Shown: positions 46,101 through 61,100 of the stretch, one piece after another
How the letters are laid out: every line of letters starts with the position of its first letter
How positions within the stretch are numbered: position 1 is the stretch's first letter
Source: Glandiceps talaboti
Taxonomy: Eukaryota > Hemichordata > Enteropneusta > Spengelidae
Assembly (NCBI RefSeq): GCF_964340395.1
Contig: NC_135561.1
Coordinates: 14,360,961 to 14,424,960 of the forward strand
Reading direction: 5' to 3'
Length of the DNA stretch: 64,000 nt
The notes under the pieces: model-generated
What the model was told of the DNA's origin: nothing
Seen by the model: the letters and a program-made list of their open reading frames with translations, nothing else
Databases searched by the model: none
Translations under genes and position numbers: made by a program

Positions 46101-49100
46101 AAATATTATTAAAATGCCATCTGAAGCAGACTCTTTTCATAAACAAACATACACACCCACATACATATACATACATCTAGAATGAAAACAGTATGAAGTT
46201 TTATCATGAGCTTTTAAAAACATAATATAGTTATATTTAAAATCAAAATATTATTCAAATAACACTTGAATTACAGAGATTTTCTCTTTTAACACATGTA
46301 CATGTTGAAAAAATATTATGTTAACAAAGGAGAAATCTCCAAATACAAATCTATATATCATAGTACTATTGATACAGCATATGCTGAAAAAATTCACCAC
46401 AAAATTTCTTTATTCAATTTACATTGATCAAAATATTATTTATCTACTTTTTATTGGCAGGTAAATAATAAGTTTTAATTTTACTAATTTATTTATCACA
46501 GAAAGAAATGTTAGAAATTAAAATATATGTTGATTAAAATGTCATTACTTTATGGAAGGAAGAATGGCCATCACGTAAAGTTTTCAAACAGAAGTTTAAT
46601 ACAATGATATAAAAAACGATCCATTTTAGATTACAATATGGCAGCTGAATACAGCGTTAACTTTATAGGATAATAAAAGATTGGCAATTTTTCGACAAGA
46701 TGTTAAACCATCAAAATGACCAGGACCATACTTTCATATGGCATAGTTTGAAGAGATATGAAAAACTTTGATTTTCAGGGAAGTACAGTCCTTGAGATGC
46801 ATTTTACCTTAAATCTAATTACTTCAAAAATATTATGGAATATAACTTTTTTTTGAATTTTGCTTTAATAAGTGTATTGATACACATACCGTTGAGTCTG
46901 GCTCCCTCACATCCCTGAGTTCAGGATAGAATGAGTACATCAGGGCTTTGATGTCTTTGATGCTTTGAAAGAGTACAAAGCCAAGCAGTAATAGATAAAT
47001 AACACTCAATCCTAGGAGAGAAATCAAGAACAAAGAAAGTTAAAATTTGGGTAAATTTTGTTCGTGTATCAGACAGAAATCAACCCAGGTGTATTGATTA
47101 GTAAGACATATACATATTAGTAAAACAAAGGTTGCTAAGTGAATACTTTAATCCTACCGGGGTATGCACTCGCAAAGGCTGCATTGGATTGTATGCTCCC
47201 CTCCAGAGTTAAAGAAGTTATATTTATAAGGCCATTGTGCCAATATAGGTCTGTGCTAGTGGTACTTATTGTACTGCCCTGTGCTGTGGTAGATTTTCAA
47301 TGAACATCTATCAGTATCAATTTCAAAGTAGTTCTATCAAATAATATACTGAATTTTGTTTATGTTGGTACTTCAGACAAGGTGAGAGTCGACTTATACT
47401 GACTGTATTTAGTCCTGTAAATTCAAGCAAACCAGACATCTAATTCTCACACTCGAGGGTGCAGGAGTCACACTTTAGGAAACCTATCCAAATTCTCCCC
47501 CTCCCCCCCCCCCCCAAGTTAATAATATGCCAAATTCAATGATTTGTTTCAACAAAAAATTAGTTCATCTGAACATGATGACCAGTGAACTTCAAAAATG
47601 CAGTACATGTAAGTGATACTAAGATTGAAAATTACAAATAAAGAATGTACTTCATACATAAGAAATACTTAAATAAAGGACTTCATGAATAGGCATTCTA
47701 GACTTACCAAATACAATTCGCCATATTGCAGGGTGAGGTCTTGTGAAGGGACCTGCAGATAAAACACACAAAAAAAATGTAATTTACAAAATTCTTATGG
47801 GCATGCTAAAATTTAAAAATGGATTTACTCTGACATCAAGGGAATATGGAAAAGAGTTTTCTGTACTGCATACAAGACTTTTCTCACATGACTGAATGAA
47901 AAATTTCTCTCGTGAGAATAGCAAAGATTTCATCCATGTCCATGGAACAGACTTTTCCCTTAATGATCACAGATTGCAAAAGAAGAATGGTACATATAGT
48001 AGAGAGTGTATGCATACCATTAATGGAACTTGAACTGTACAAGAGAAATTTAAGGCTTCAAGTTCATATCAGTGCCTTGTGCTAGTTTCAACACTTCTGA
48101 TTATTAGCTATACACTTCTGAGACTCATGATTTCAGAACTATTAAGTATTATGCAAAATCTTTATCAAAATATGGACTCATTTCTCTATCATTAAAGGGG
48201 AATGCCACTCCAAGATATTAAAAGGCGTTTTCATAAACTATATGGATTCTGGAGAGTGATTTCAAGATTTTACATATCATCTTTACTTGCAATTTCAGAG
48301 AAAACATCAAGTTGATCTTGTGCCTTTATACTATCTTTGCTGTGCATGGGCCATAGCTAGATGGGGTCAACATTCATGGTTGCACAATGAATATTCATGA
48401 GATGTTTTACACAGAAAGGACTAAGCCCCAGTAGTCATGAATATGTGAAATCATAAAACGACTCTCCAGAAACTACTAGTATATTTTATGAAAATGTCTT
48501 TAATTCACTTAGTGGTGTTACCCTTTAATGTATTAACTCCACAATACATTTAAAAAATAAGAATAAATATTTATAAACAAATTAATAAAACTTAAGAATG
48601 ATCATCAGTCAATTGCATACATATTATGTATGCATTACATGCACCACCAGCTATGCTACACTGTAAGAATATTCACTATAAAAAATGTTCTTCAAAAATG
48701 CTTCAAGTGTTTATAAACGAACAAACTCTGGTATGGACAGGAGCCATATCATATAGAATTGTGAACAAAATAGACATCCTTGTGAAATCACAAAAAATAC
48801 AATGTACAGCTCACAGGGTTGCCAAGGAATACTAAATGTGTATGAAGCATGAAATATTGGATACAATGGCAGCATGACAATCTTTACGGTCCAGATAATA
48901 TGTTTTGCAGATGAAGGGAGTAGGACTAGAAGGGCCTGTAAGCCTTGTTATACCCTGTTTACTGTTATGTTGCATCGTTAGCTGTCGTTGTTTCTCCTAG
49001 TCCTCAAAACCAATGCTAGTTTTGAAAACCATGAACAAGTTGGTTATTACAGTTTCAAACTGTGCACCCAATAACCTCAGTCCTGATTACAACCATACCA

Positions 49101-52100
49101 ACATTATTCAAATGAAGTCATTATGTAAGTGTACACCCAATAACCTGATTACAACCATAACAACATTATTCAAATGAAGTCATTTTGTAAATGTACACAC
49201 ACAGCAGAGATGAATACAGTCACATGAAGTATGCATGTGATCATCTACATAATAAAATTTAACCTACAAGTTGTTGATAACGACTTTTGGGGGTGTAGCT
49301 AACTGAATCAGTTTTTTATGGTTCGCAAGACAAGCTTGGTTTCAAGGGCTAGGAGGTATGACAACAGTTTTTTAATTGAAAATTAGACCACCCATTTGTT
49401 ACTAAGCGAACAATCATTAAATTTATTTCTTGATCGAACCATAACTTCACTGCACATGTTGACCTTTCTACGTCAAATGTTATAACAGGTTAGACATTTA
49501 AAACTAACTCAAACTTTCAAATTATGTTTAAGTTAATCTTCTAGAAGTAGAAATACAATCTTGCATGAAAAAACTTTTACAAATATTTACTAGCCAGTCA
49601 GCATGAAGCAAATAGAAACAATTTGTAATGAAATGTGACTGATTACATTTACACTGTCCCTGAAGTCATTTCTGCAAAGGTTCATCATTACTTTAATAAG
49701 TGACACAGAATATTTTCAGACTGAGATAATGTTGTTTTTTGTAGCATGTAATGATGTTATCTGATCATAATTGTGTATTATCTCGTGTGTATAATGTTTC
49801 ATTGTACTTCAATTTCATTATTATCAAACCTATTCTATACTGCAGACATTCATCAAATTTGCTCTAAATGCCAGATCCATTTGGAAATATTACAGAAATC
49901 TACTTAGATGTTCCGATATCAAAGTCTAATGCAGGGACTTACAAGAAATATCAATTTGTAATTGTCCCCAGATAAAATTGACATTTGGTACCTGTAACTG
50001 ATACCTTTTACTTTTTTCATATCCTAGATAACTTCAACTTTTTAAGAAAAGGACTGAAAATCATACGATAACAGTAGATACACATGTATATTAGCTCCGG
50101 TATTTGCAGGATCATGGCGAATGAAGATCAAATGAGGATGGAGAAGGCAACCCTGTAATATCTTAGTCCAATGGTATGAATAAGTCTTCATACAAGGCAC
50201 TCTTCCTCGCAAATACTTTTATTGCATGGTTGAAAAATAATTAATGGCAATACATTAATACAACAAAGTATCTGTGATATGCAAGACTCAATGACTTGAT
50301 TTTGATGATTAGATCCTGAAGGGTTAAGTCAAGGTCAAAGGTCAAGGTCTTAAAAGAATGTTTACACCTGATAATAAAATACAAGAGCATATTTGCTTTT
50401 CTCCTGTATTATCTTTAGAATTTGAAAGAAATTGGCCAAACATAAGAACTACAAAGTGTCTGCAATATGAAAGAAAAGGCTGAATTTTGATAGTCTACCC
50501 TGAAGGTCAAGGTCAATTGTCATCATCTTACAAATTGTAAAAGAAAGCCTGTCTCCTCCTCATTTTCAGTTTCCGTTTTTATGCTCATTTCCCTTTTTAG
50601 CAATTAATAAGAAAAAGGTTTCATTAATTACTGAAAACAAGTTCACAGCTTTTGAAAAGATATGATTTATAATATAATTCATCAAGGCCTGAGTTCTTCA
50701 ATTTGTGGAAACAAGATCAAAGAAAGCTATTTGACAACAACCATCAGTGAAAATGAAATTCCTTAAATGATACAGAAATGGTTTAGGGTAATTCTGTCCT
50801 TCACAATATTAGCAGAAAAGTGTAATAATGAAAAAATTCCATCAAGACTAAATCTAATCTTCGCTTGCGGAGATAGTAACATTTGTCATCAAGTCTATAT
50901 TCCTGGCCATGTCAAAGATGAAAATGTCATACACCTGTCGGATAATTTCAGAAACATGACATCATTGCAATTTTTTTTGTTCATACGTGATTTTCTGTTA
51001 GTATCTTTTAATGACTACAGCAAGATCTGTAAATGCCAGGGCACAGACATGTCGACGTCAAAAGAATGCAGAAATAGTTGATACAGCTGAGCCCTTTCAC
51101 TTTTCTTTGCTTTGCTATGTATGTACATCAGCATCAAGTATTACTGAAAGCATAAGTTTCGACCATTTTGATGTTATCATTAAAAGGATAATTTTGTCTT
51201 GCAACTCTGCCTGGTACTAATGGGAAACATGTAGACATGAGCAGAACATGACAGACTCACAACCTTTAAAGTATTTGTCAGAGACTGAGTTTTGTGATCA
51301 TTGATGGTACAAACTGCATGCTGTATTGAACTTGAAGCTTGCAGCATTTGAGATCTATCCTGCCCAGATGGTGGCATTTTACAAAATAGTAGAGTATATA
51401 AACATGACCTGATCACACAAGCCTTTAAACTTAAAGGTACATGTCAGAGATTTGCGTCTTATGATTGCTGATGGTCCAAACTTCATGCTGTATTGAAGCT
51501 TGACGCAGTTGAGACCATGGTAGCTATCCTGTCCAGATGGTAGCATTTTAGGAAAGGAGTACAGTGAACGATTTATATTAGCAGTGATTCCACATGGTAA
51601 ATGCAATGAAGCACAGTAACTTCAAGCTCTGTGACACTTTCCAATAGTTTTTTGCTGCAGTATGGTTTAAATGGTACAATATTAACTCAAATTCATAAAA
51701 CATAAAAACTTGATAGTTAATAATGTGACTGTATACTGTGAAACTCAATTATGAGTTCTTAAGTTTTAGTCACTGTTGAATTATGTGCACACATATATCC
51801 AAAAGTTTGGAGAAATTGAAACCTAGTTATTTTTCTCATTTCAAGGTGTGTCCTTTTCATATGATATTCTATCTGTCTGGTATGATTTGTCACAAACATA
51901 TCTTTCTAAGGCGACATATCCTATACATTAGAACATCAAAACATTACACACAGTGAAACACACACATGTAAACACACACACATGTATCATTTTATATTTT
52001 TAAAGGCTACAATAGAATTTGCAGTTGAATTTCAATAAATTGTATTTGTATTACTACCACACACTATTGGAAGCAAATAAACTCTCGGGTTGATTTCAGT

Positions 52101-55100
52101 ATGTGGAGACAAAATGTAATAAAATATTAAAAACATCATGTGAGAATGGTTGCAAGACATTAAAATTGAACTTTCTGAAAAGGCCTGCTCATAAGGGAGA
52201 AACTAGTCAAGATTCACGTCACTGTAGTGCTAGTGACGCTGAATATATTAAAATTGAACACTTGCAATGTACATTTACAAAAACAAGCGATTCCAATGAG
52301 CATGCCAAACAAGTAATTTCTTCAACATTAAAAGTCACCTCTAGTCTTAAAATATCACTCAAATTTTATCATCTTACTGAAAACTGACAACAAAAAGCAA
52401 CTACTATATGAAGACAAATCTGCATACTAAATGGTTACATTGAAATTTGTACAGTACAATGTACGCCGAGACAACTTAAGTATAAAATCAATGATTATAG
52501 AAATATAAAATGACAGTCTTGAATAAGATTAGAATGATGTTGTCTGGGATAATATGTGATTTAATATGAGATGCATGTTTCTCTTGGATGATCCTTTTGT
52601 GAACTTTTAGAGAAGGGCAACTTTTCATCTCAAATGACTGTGGATGCTTTAGGAATAGAGAAATAAGCTGACAAGATTATGATATTAAACTGATTTATCT
52701 ACGATTTGATAACCACATTATAACATTTCTAGTGAGAGTGTCTTACCCTATAAGGGGCAAGCTAAATGCATTGTGTGACAGGAAAGGAAGTCATACATTA
52801 TTATCAGTTCTGGAGAGTCATTTACATCACATATATTATGAGCAATTGCTGAGAAAGACTGATTTGAAACAAGTTCATTTGTTCAGTGAAAGTTCCTGCT
52901 ATAGTCGACATCATTGATCACGATTGATTTATTTGAAGGTTAAGCACTCAGGAGCCATGAATATTTATATCCTGCCATAAAATTACAAGAATAGCTGTAA
53001 ACGTCTTGACCAGGTTTCGCAATTAAATATTATGCTTCTCCAGGGACTGCAAAACAATTAACTAGAACAGTACACGTACTGATAACAACAAACACGGAAA
53101 CACGGACTCACACTACAATTTAAACACAATATATTTACACTCTTAGCATACACGAACAAATAAACACATCCATCAAAAGTTTTAATATACTCCTAAATGA
53201 CACTTTCACATGGCAAAAACAGAAAAACCTGAATATTGATTATTCTGAGTAAGCTTTATATATTGCATGTCTACCGATGTCCATCAGACAATGCATCCAA
53301 TGACTTTCACTGAATGATGACTGTGGACTAAATCTAAAATCTGTGATCTTGAGCAACTGCGCATAGTACACATAATGCACATGATGTAAAGTCATGTTTG
53401 ACAGGTTTACACAGTATTTCCTAATACATATATCTGACAATTTCTGGATGTACCCTACAAAGTAAATACTTGATACTAGGTTTATGCATTTGCAGTATTT
53501 CCGCGATCTTGATCTTGATGACAATTTCTGGGTGTACCTTAGCTATCTAGTAGTAGTGTAATTTTTCTATGATCTGATATCTGACAAATTTTAACTTATT
53601 ATTTCTATCAATTCAAAACATACAGCCTTTCATTTATAAGTTTCTGCACACTTGTTGGAATTTTATATCAATCTTACTGTACATTTTGTACTGCATAACG
53701 ATTAAAAAAAATCGGTGGTTTTACTAGTATTGGAAAGCTGATTGTGGCCGGGAAACAGGATGTAAGTTTACTTGTACATGTACTCAACAAAAATTCCCCT
53801 GATGACTGCCGTTCCAAACCATTTCATTCGCATACGATAGTGAATTAAGATAACTACACTCAGGATGTTTATCAGTGTACCATGCCCAAGCTAGTTTAAA
53901 ACAGTAATTTCAAAGTGGAACAGCAGAGTTGAAGTCACATGTTAACACTTCAATTTATTTTAATATTCACTGTATCATGTGTATGTGCTTCAGAAACAAA
54001 AATCGTAAAACTGTTCTGCAGGCCCCAAAAGCGATTTCCTTGAATAAATTGCTCCATACAACATATACTTTGTGTACTGCAACACAAATTTATTAAACTC
54101 TCAAGTTATTCAATACATCTCATGGTGAACAATACTAAAAGATAATTAAATCATTATGATAATAATAATAAAAATTGTTAAATGTTAGTGTTTATATAGC
54201 GCTTTCCCACTCTGTGCTCAAAGCGTGTTACAATTATTACCCCTGGCTCGGATCTATATCAGCACAATGGCCCTTTACACTTCCTCAACTCCTTGGGGAG
54301 CATACAATCCATTGCAGCCATTATATCATCACATAAAACAGTTCAAAAAAATGTTCCAGCTGCAGCTAGTGAAGTTTTAAAGAGAAAAGCAGTTTTTCTT
54401 CTAAGACAAAAAGATATAAATATCACTGTTTGTGCCACAAAATGTGAATTAACTTTATTAAGTTAAACTGTCACTACAAGTTTTACACACAAAGTTTTAA
54501 TAAATAATACAAAAACTGAAATATTTAGGCAACATGTCATATGAAAATGATCATAACGGTCTGCACAACAAAAGGAAAATCAAAAAAGATGTATACATCA
54601 GTGTGTCCCCTAAGCCAATTTCACGCGCCACTGATGCACACATTTTCTAGTGACGCACCAAACTTTGGTGTTCTCCAATCTCTTACTATGTTGTGACTCA
54701 AAAAAAATTGCCAGTTTTTATCATACTGACCCACAACAACAAAATTAGGCTATCATTAGCGGGCACGCTGATTTACATGAATGCAAACAATACGCTTTAT
54801 ATATGTATGTATTTTATACTGTTCGTCATGTCCATAAACATATGATCTACATCATACATGTATCCATGGTACTAGTAGTAGCCCATTATGGCTAATTAGT
54901 CTCCCACTGACTTTGTACATTTCTCAATCTCACTGCTTCTCAGCTGCTCTCAGCACTTTAAAGATGGGTCATACATTTGGTTCCTACCATGTATTTCACG
55001 TTTCTATGACTATGCATCATTTTGAAATCATTATTAATACCTTCCCCATGTTTTAATGACCATATCTTTCATCTTTCCATTCAGTTTAACTTACATTAGT

Positions 55101-58100
55101 TAGTATTAATGATCAAGTTTTGACTAGAAATGTTATTCAGCATATGTGCTGGATTATAAGCAAAAGACACTGGTTTCCATGGTAACCTTGGAAATAGGTG
55201 TAGAGATGAAATTCATCATCATCAGATAAAAAACTAGTGATAAAAATCTTGCTGGGATTACCTTAAAGATTCAGCAATAAATAGTGACTGCTATCATGTG
55301 ATAAATGGATAGACACTGAGTACGAGGTATCAATATCAGAAATAAGTGTTTTTCATCTTAACTTCTTTATCAAAATTCTGAGGATAATCTCATGTGACAC
55401 ATTACTATCTTTAGTGATTAAGATTTCACAAAAGATCAATCTGCCATTTCATCTGGAAACGTATCGGTAAATTGTATTCAGTATAGCTAGAATTTAACAG
55501 TGCAGCTATATATAACGTTAGTTTTATGTTGTGTAAGTACAGAACGTAACACAGCTTGAAACACATGAAATTCAAAATATCAAAATACCAAATACGGTAA
55601 GGCTGGAATTTAACACTAACAGTGCAGTTTTATTTGGTGTAGAAAACAGAACGAAACTCTGCCATTTTGAAAGAATTTCAGCTTGAAACACACTAAATTC
55701 AGAATATCGGAATACGATAAACAGTGTTTTTTTATTTGGTGTAGATACAGAACGTAACTCCACAATTTTGAAAGTATTTCAGCTTGAAACACACTAAATT
55801 AGAATATCAGAATACGGTAAAGCTGGAATTTAACAGCGCAGCTATTCTGCATAAACACAGTGAACCTAACTCTGCAATTGTGAAAGCATTTCAGTTTGAC
55901 ATACGTTATTGAATGTCATCATCAGTGTCACAAGTGTAGTTTAGACTCTCTCACAGTCTCGGAGCTACGCATTAATAAAATAAAAGCTAAACGAATTATT
56001 TGTATGTACTGATACCATCTACATAACCGTACTCGACTATCCTTGTACTGTGTGCCCTCATCGACCACTAAAACCATTCACTGACGTGTGATTGCGACAC
56101 TGTTCTCGCGAAGCCCGAGCAAAAACACGGAGCGTCACAGTCACACGTCAACGAATGGTTATCTCCATGTGGTCGATGAGGGCACACAGTACAGGGATAG
56201 TCGAGTATGGTTATGCAAGTGGTATCGGTACATACAAAATAATTCGTTTAGCTTTAATTTTAGTAATGCGAACCTCCCAGGACTGTGAGAGAGTCTATAG
56301 TGAAGTTGTACTAATATGTAAATGTTGTATTTATTTTTCATTTAATTGCACACGACAGGTATACGTATAGATGATCAAGGTCTGAGCCTTCATTTATAAA
56401 ATTGATCCTTAACGGAGAAGAGATTGAGTCACACTAACAGAATATGGTATAGCTGAAATATAACAGCGTAGTTTTCTTTTGTGTAAATTCCTCGAAAACT
56501 AATGATTTTGAAAGCATTTCATTCTTAAACAGACCATTGAATTTCATCATTCAATGGTAGTCTAGATGAATTTGATAACTGTGGCTTTATTTATCAGCGC
56601 AGAATTTGATGTCCGATTTGTCGCTTGAAATACAACACATATATGATATTAAACACATCTTTCTTTCCTTTTATGAGTAGGGGTAGAATTTTATGTGTGG
56701 TTTTGAAGCTTGAAAAGTGTCAATAACTTTCATTTATAATGCAATAAGGTTGACAAATGAAGAATAGATATACAGCAATGATAAATTGTATATTCCAAAG
56801 GTTCGCCTTTCAATCAGCCAACACAATGTCAAATATGCAGCTTTCAAACTTTGAACTCTGTGCCCATGGCAACATGCCCAAAACACAATGGAGAGAAATT
56901 TAGGGCAAGCTTAAAACGGTACTTTTTGAGTGAATGGATTGTATACTTTTGCTCTCATTAATTTGCCTTTGTACCATTATTTCAGTCTTGCATGCTCCGT
57001 ATTTACCCATTTTTATTTATTTATTTTCAATTTACAAAATATGTAATGTGGCTCAATACCAATACATGCTAAATGATATCATTTTATGGTTCCCTTCAAA
57101 TTGCAATTTTGAAGCTCAAACGGTTCTATTTTGTGCATATATGCACATGATCACTTCTAATGAAGATAATATGATTTTGAAACAATTTATAAACCTATAA
57201 ACCCTTTTTTAGCACACCGCAAAGTAGGAATTTAAACAGCAAATTGTAGACATGTATGTTTGGTATATTAGAATTGGGTTAACATTACATTTTTGTGCAT
57301 GAAGAGAAAACAGTCACTGGGTGTACTTTACACTAAACGCATATTGGTGTCACTGTACTTTGATAGGGCTTTATATTGATTTCAAATTTCATCACCCAGC
57401 TGCAGTTGTCTAAATTGAAAGTGTGATGTGTTAAATACAATGTAATACAGGGTGCCTAGGTAAAAGCAATGAACAGATTTAGTTTCAAGCTTTGTAATTG
57501 GGTCATCGAGTGTTTGTGTAGGGGGAGGGGGAGAAGGAAGGGGAGGGGTTTGGCCTAAACGAAGTTCTTTTATTGATCTTGAGTGACATTGTGTGATCAT
57601 CCCTAAAAGGGGCGAAAACAGAATGATTCAAAAACACCTTTGTGTAAATGACCGAAAAAAAGAAATGTGAAAACGCACATACATTAATTTTGTATTTGAC
57701 CTCAAGATTGACTCAATCGATTACATACTTATGCATGTGCTTGCTTAAACCCTGTTGTTACATTTGCACATATTTGCAATGTCAGCATCGTTTTAGAATT
57801 GTTTTGGCTTTGTTGTTTCTAGAACGATGCTGTTGCAAATGTGCAATTGTCTGCCTGTCGCACAAACACATGATGCATTAAAACAAAAAGGATTATTGAT
57901 GTTTAACATTTTTATTTGAAAACGTTGCCATGTAAATTCACACCTAAAAAGAAAGAAAAGCTAAAAATGACACTCTTGTATTGTACTTTTCAAACAAAAT
58001 GAAAAAAAAAATTATTATAATATTAATATGTCTTCTGTTAATGCAATATACATACACAAAGATATTTCCATCATACATTTAGTACATGCAATTGCTTTTA

Positions 58101-61100
58101 TTAATCCTTTCTTTCTCTATAAAGTGAATTGTATTGACAGCATGTCAAGACAGCTCTGTGTTCACTAATATTTTGGGATGTAATTATAATTCCCATTAAA
58201 TGAAATAGAATAATACTGCCTTAGCACACCATAAAAATAATGAACATTTGATTTCTTGGTTGACAACATAACTTCCACTCCACATGCTTCACATGCATTA
58301 CTAGGTGCTAGTGAGAAGAAGCCGACCTTAGCATAAGCATGAGGTAAAATGCTACGCAGGTACTGAGAATAATTCTATTTTGACCTTCTAGTATAGGTAA
58401 AATGCTACGCAGGTACTGAGAATAATTCTATTTTGACCCTCTAGTATAGGTAAAATGATACTGCAGGTACTGAGAATAATTCTATTTTGACCCTCTAGTA
58501 TAGGTAAAATGATACTGCAGGTACTGAGAATAATTCTATTTTGACCCTCTAGTATAGGTAAAATGATACTGCAGGCATTGAGAATAATTCTATTTTGACC
58601 CTCTAGTATAGGTAAAATGATACTGCAGGTACTGAGAATAATTCTATTTTGACCCTATAGTATACTAGGTAAAATGATACTGCAGGCATTGAGAATAATT
58701 CTATTTTGACCCTCTAGTATGGGTAAAATGATACTGCAGGTACTGAGAATAATTCTATTTTGACCCTCTAGTATAGGTAAAATGATACTTCAGGTACTGA
58801 GAATAATTCTATTTTGACCTTCTAGTATAGGTAAAATGATACTGCAGGTACTGACAATAATTCTATTTTGACCCTCTAGTATAGATAAAATGATAATACA
58901 GGTACTGAAAATTGAAATCCCTTCTTTTACTCAGACTGTTGATATGCATGTATACTAAATATGGCACGCTATTTGTATTGCTTGGATTATTTTGTTTTCA
59001 TTATCTAAAAAGTGAAATGGATTCAAATTGCATGTGGAGATATCTGCATTTCATATTTTTGTGTCTAATAATTGAAATGTCTCTTCGTTTTACTTTTTAT
59101 AATCTTTTATTGTAATGTAATACACATATAAACTCAAAAAAAAAAATATTCCTATTATTCATATTAATGCTCAAAGTAGTAATCTGAGTTTATATTAAAA
59201 AAGTGATTTTCCATGTATTATCCCATGCACAACCCAAGTTGAACAAAAAATATGGAATTTATACCCTGGTCGTTATATATAACGAGAATGCATGTCTATG
59301 TCATGACAACGCATGTCTTCATCATTCAATGGTTCTGCTGCATTTGAAATATGAGTTAAAATGTTCAAAATTCCCATTACTTTCCCCAATTTGTCTTTGA
59401 TATTACTGGTACTGGTAAAATATGTCATTCTCCAATATTTTTCTTCATTTGGCTGGAAAAAACTCGTGACCAGTCACCTAAATGTTTTGTCAATATGAGT
59501 CGCTAGACAAGTAGTGACAAACAAGTTAGGTCACTCATATTTTTCTTGGCTAAATGAAGGAAAATATTGGGGGGAACAACATGTAATTGTGCAAGATGGA
59601 CAATAAAGTTTTCCATTCTATTTGATTTCTAATTCTTTTGAATCTCAAAAAGTGAACAGGATTCATTTCATGTCATGACATTTCCCATCAGATGAAATGT
59701 GGAAATAAAATTCCCTACGTGGACATTATAAGAACATTAGGTTAAAAATGTGACGCTGAAAATTATTAATCCAGTTTGAATGCGGTTTTAATTGGCCTTG
59801 GCATCATAAAAGTATGTAAATGCATAGCTATTTTCTCGTACATACATATGACAGAAACACATGTTGCACAAGAAATACACTGGAGGTAGTTTTACTGCAA
59901 AAAAAATAATATCAAAAACAGAATGTACATAAATCAAATATCATACATTTAGGGCTACAGTTTTTTATTTGCATCGACTTCTCACATGCCTTGAAGTAGT
60001 TTAACCCCTTCAATACTGAAAACATTCCCGCCAAAATTGTTTGGACAAAATTCTTGTTTTATGTAAGTTTTTGGCATATATCAACTTCATTTTAGACTGG
60101 AATTAAAGAAATGTTACTTCCTAATAAAGTAATATTATTGTAATTATGAAAATATTCATATAAATTGGGTCCCCATATTATTTAAAACTCGTCTCTAGTC
60201 ATGAAAGGGTTAATCTGATGATTGCAGTGAATAAATTATCAACAACAGGTCATGATTTACATTGTTGTGGTAATGAATGCATACATTTTCCTGTCATAAA
60301 CACGTACACAATGATTGATCTTCAAAATTAAAAAGCAGATTACAGCCTGTAGTATCCATAATTTATTCCTTTTACGTGAAAACGCATTAATCATCATATT
60401 TTCCATGAACCTATTAAAATGAGGGACATTTTTGTATATAATGGAAAAAACAACAGTACAGTACTAACCACTTTTTTTATGTTCACATTCCCTTGACATG
60501 TTCAGATAGACTGATGATTATTAATTGCAAAAACCTTTCAAACATTTTTTTTAGTGTATTTTAATAAGGAAATACACGAACAGACGTGCATTAGCGGTGA
60601 GTTGCATTTCGTACCAACATCACGTCTCCAATTGTAGTGATAACTTGACATTATTCACTAATATACAGTATCCCCATCTCTCATTTTCATGTCACATTTA
60701 CACACTCAAACCAGGTCACATTGATTGATTGTCAGGGGTAACGTAACATGGCATTGGTAGAATTATAACTTGCACACCCTAGCCAATTTTTGAACCCCAA
60801 CAAAGTAAATGAAACCCAGTTACTGGTAAAGTAACAAACTACCATCATACCTTTCTCAGCTCGCAACAATTACATGTACATGATACCGTTCATCCATACA
60901 ACACAAGGTCTGTTTGTTTTTATATCACAAAGGATAAATATCCTGATACCGGTAGACGATACTCGTATTCCCTTTATCCAAGATATACATGTATATGTAC
61001 TATGACAGAACCCCATGGCGTGTGAGTACAAGTGTGGCATACTTGGGGTATTTGCATGAGTGCTTGCAGTGTTCTCTCTCTACTTTCATATAGCTAGCTA

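Larger units (their letters stand above)
38394..46889. other. 8.5-kb PTDSS1 intron, dense in tandem repeats
   Basis: No exon. It holds successive tandem arrays (39866-40345, 40535-40965, 41105-41310, 42226-42534, 45545-46270), a family B MITE (44811-45185) and a family G copy (46590-46812). Around 42780-43000, ACCCCTTC..GGTATACAGGGGTGAACAAATC and its rough inverse GATTTGTTCACCCCTGGTATA form a 150-bp foldback. Confidence 0.6.

Noticed and set aside
50767-51081. 104-codon + strand frame with a hydrophobic start and several cysteines
   Set aside because: It looks faintly like a secreted peptide, but the start context is poor, no family is recognised, and frames of this length arise by chance here.
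58343-58910. CRISPR-like regular array
   Set aside because: The whole 54-bp unit is conserved, with no alternation of repeat and unique spacer, and the DNA is animal.
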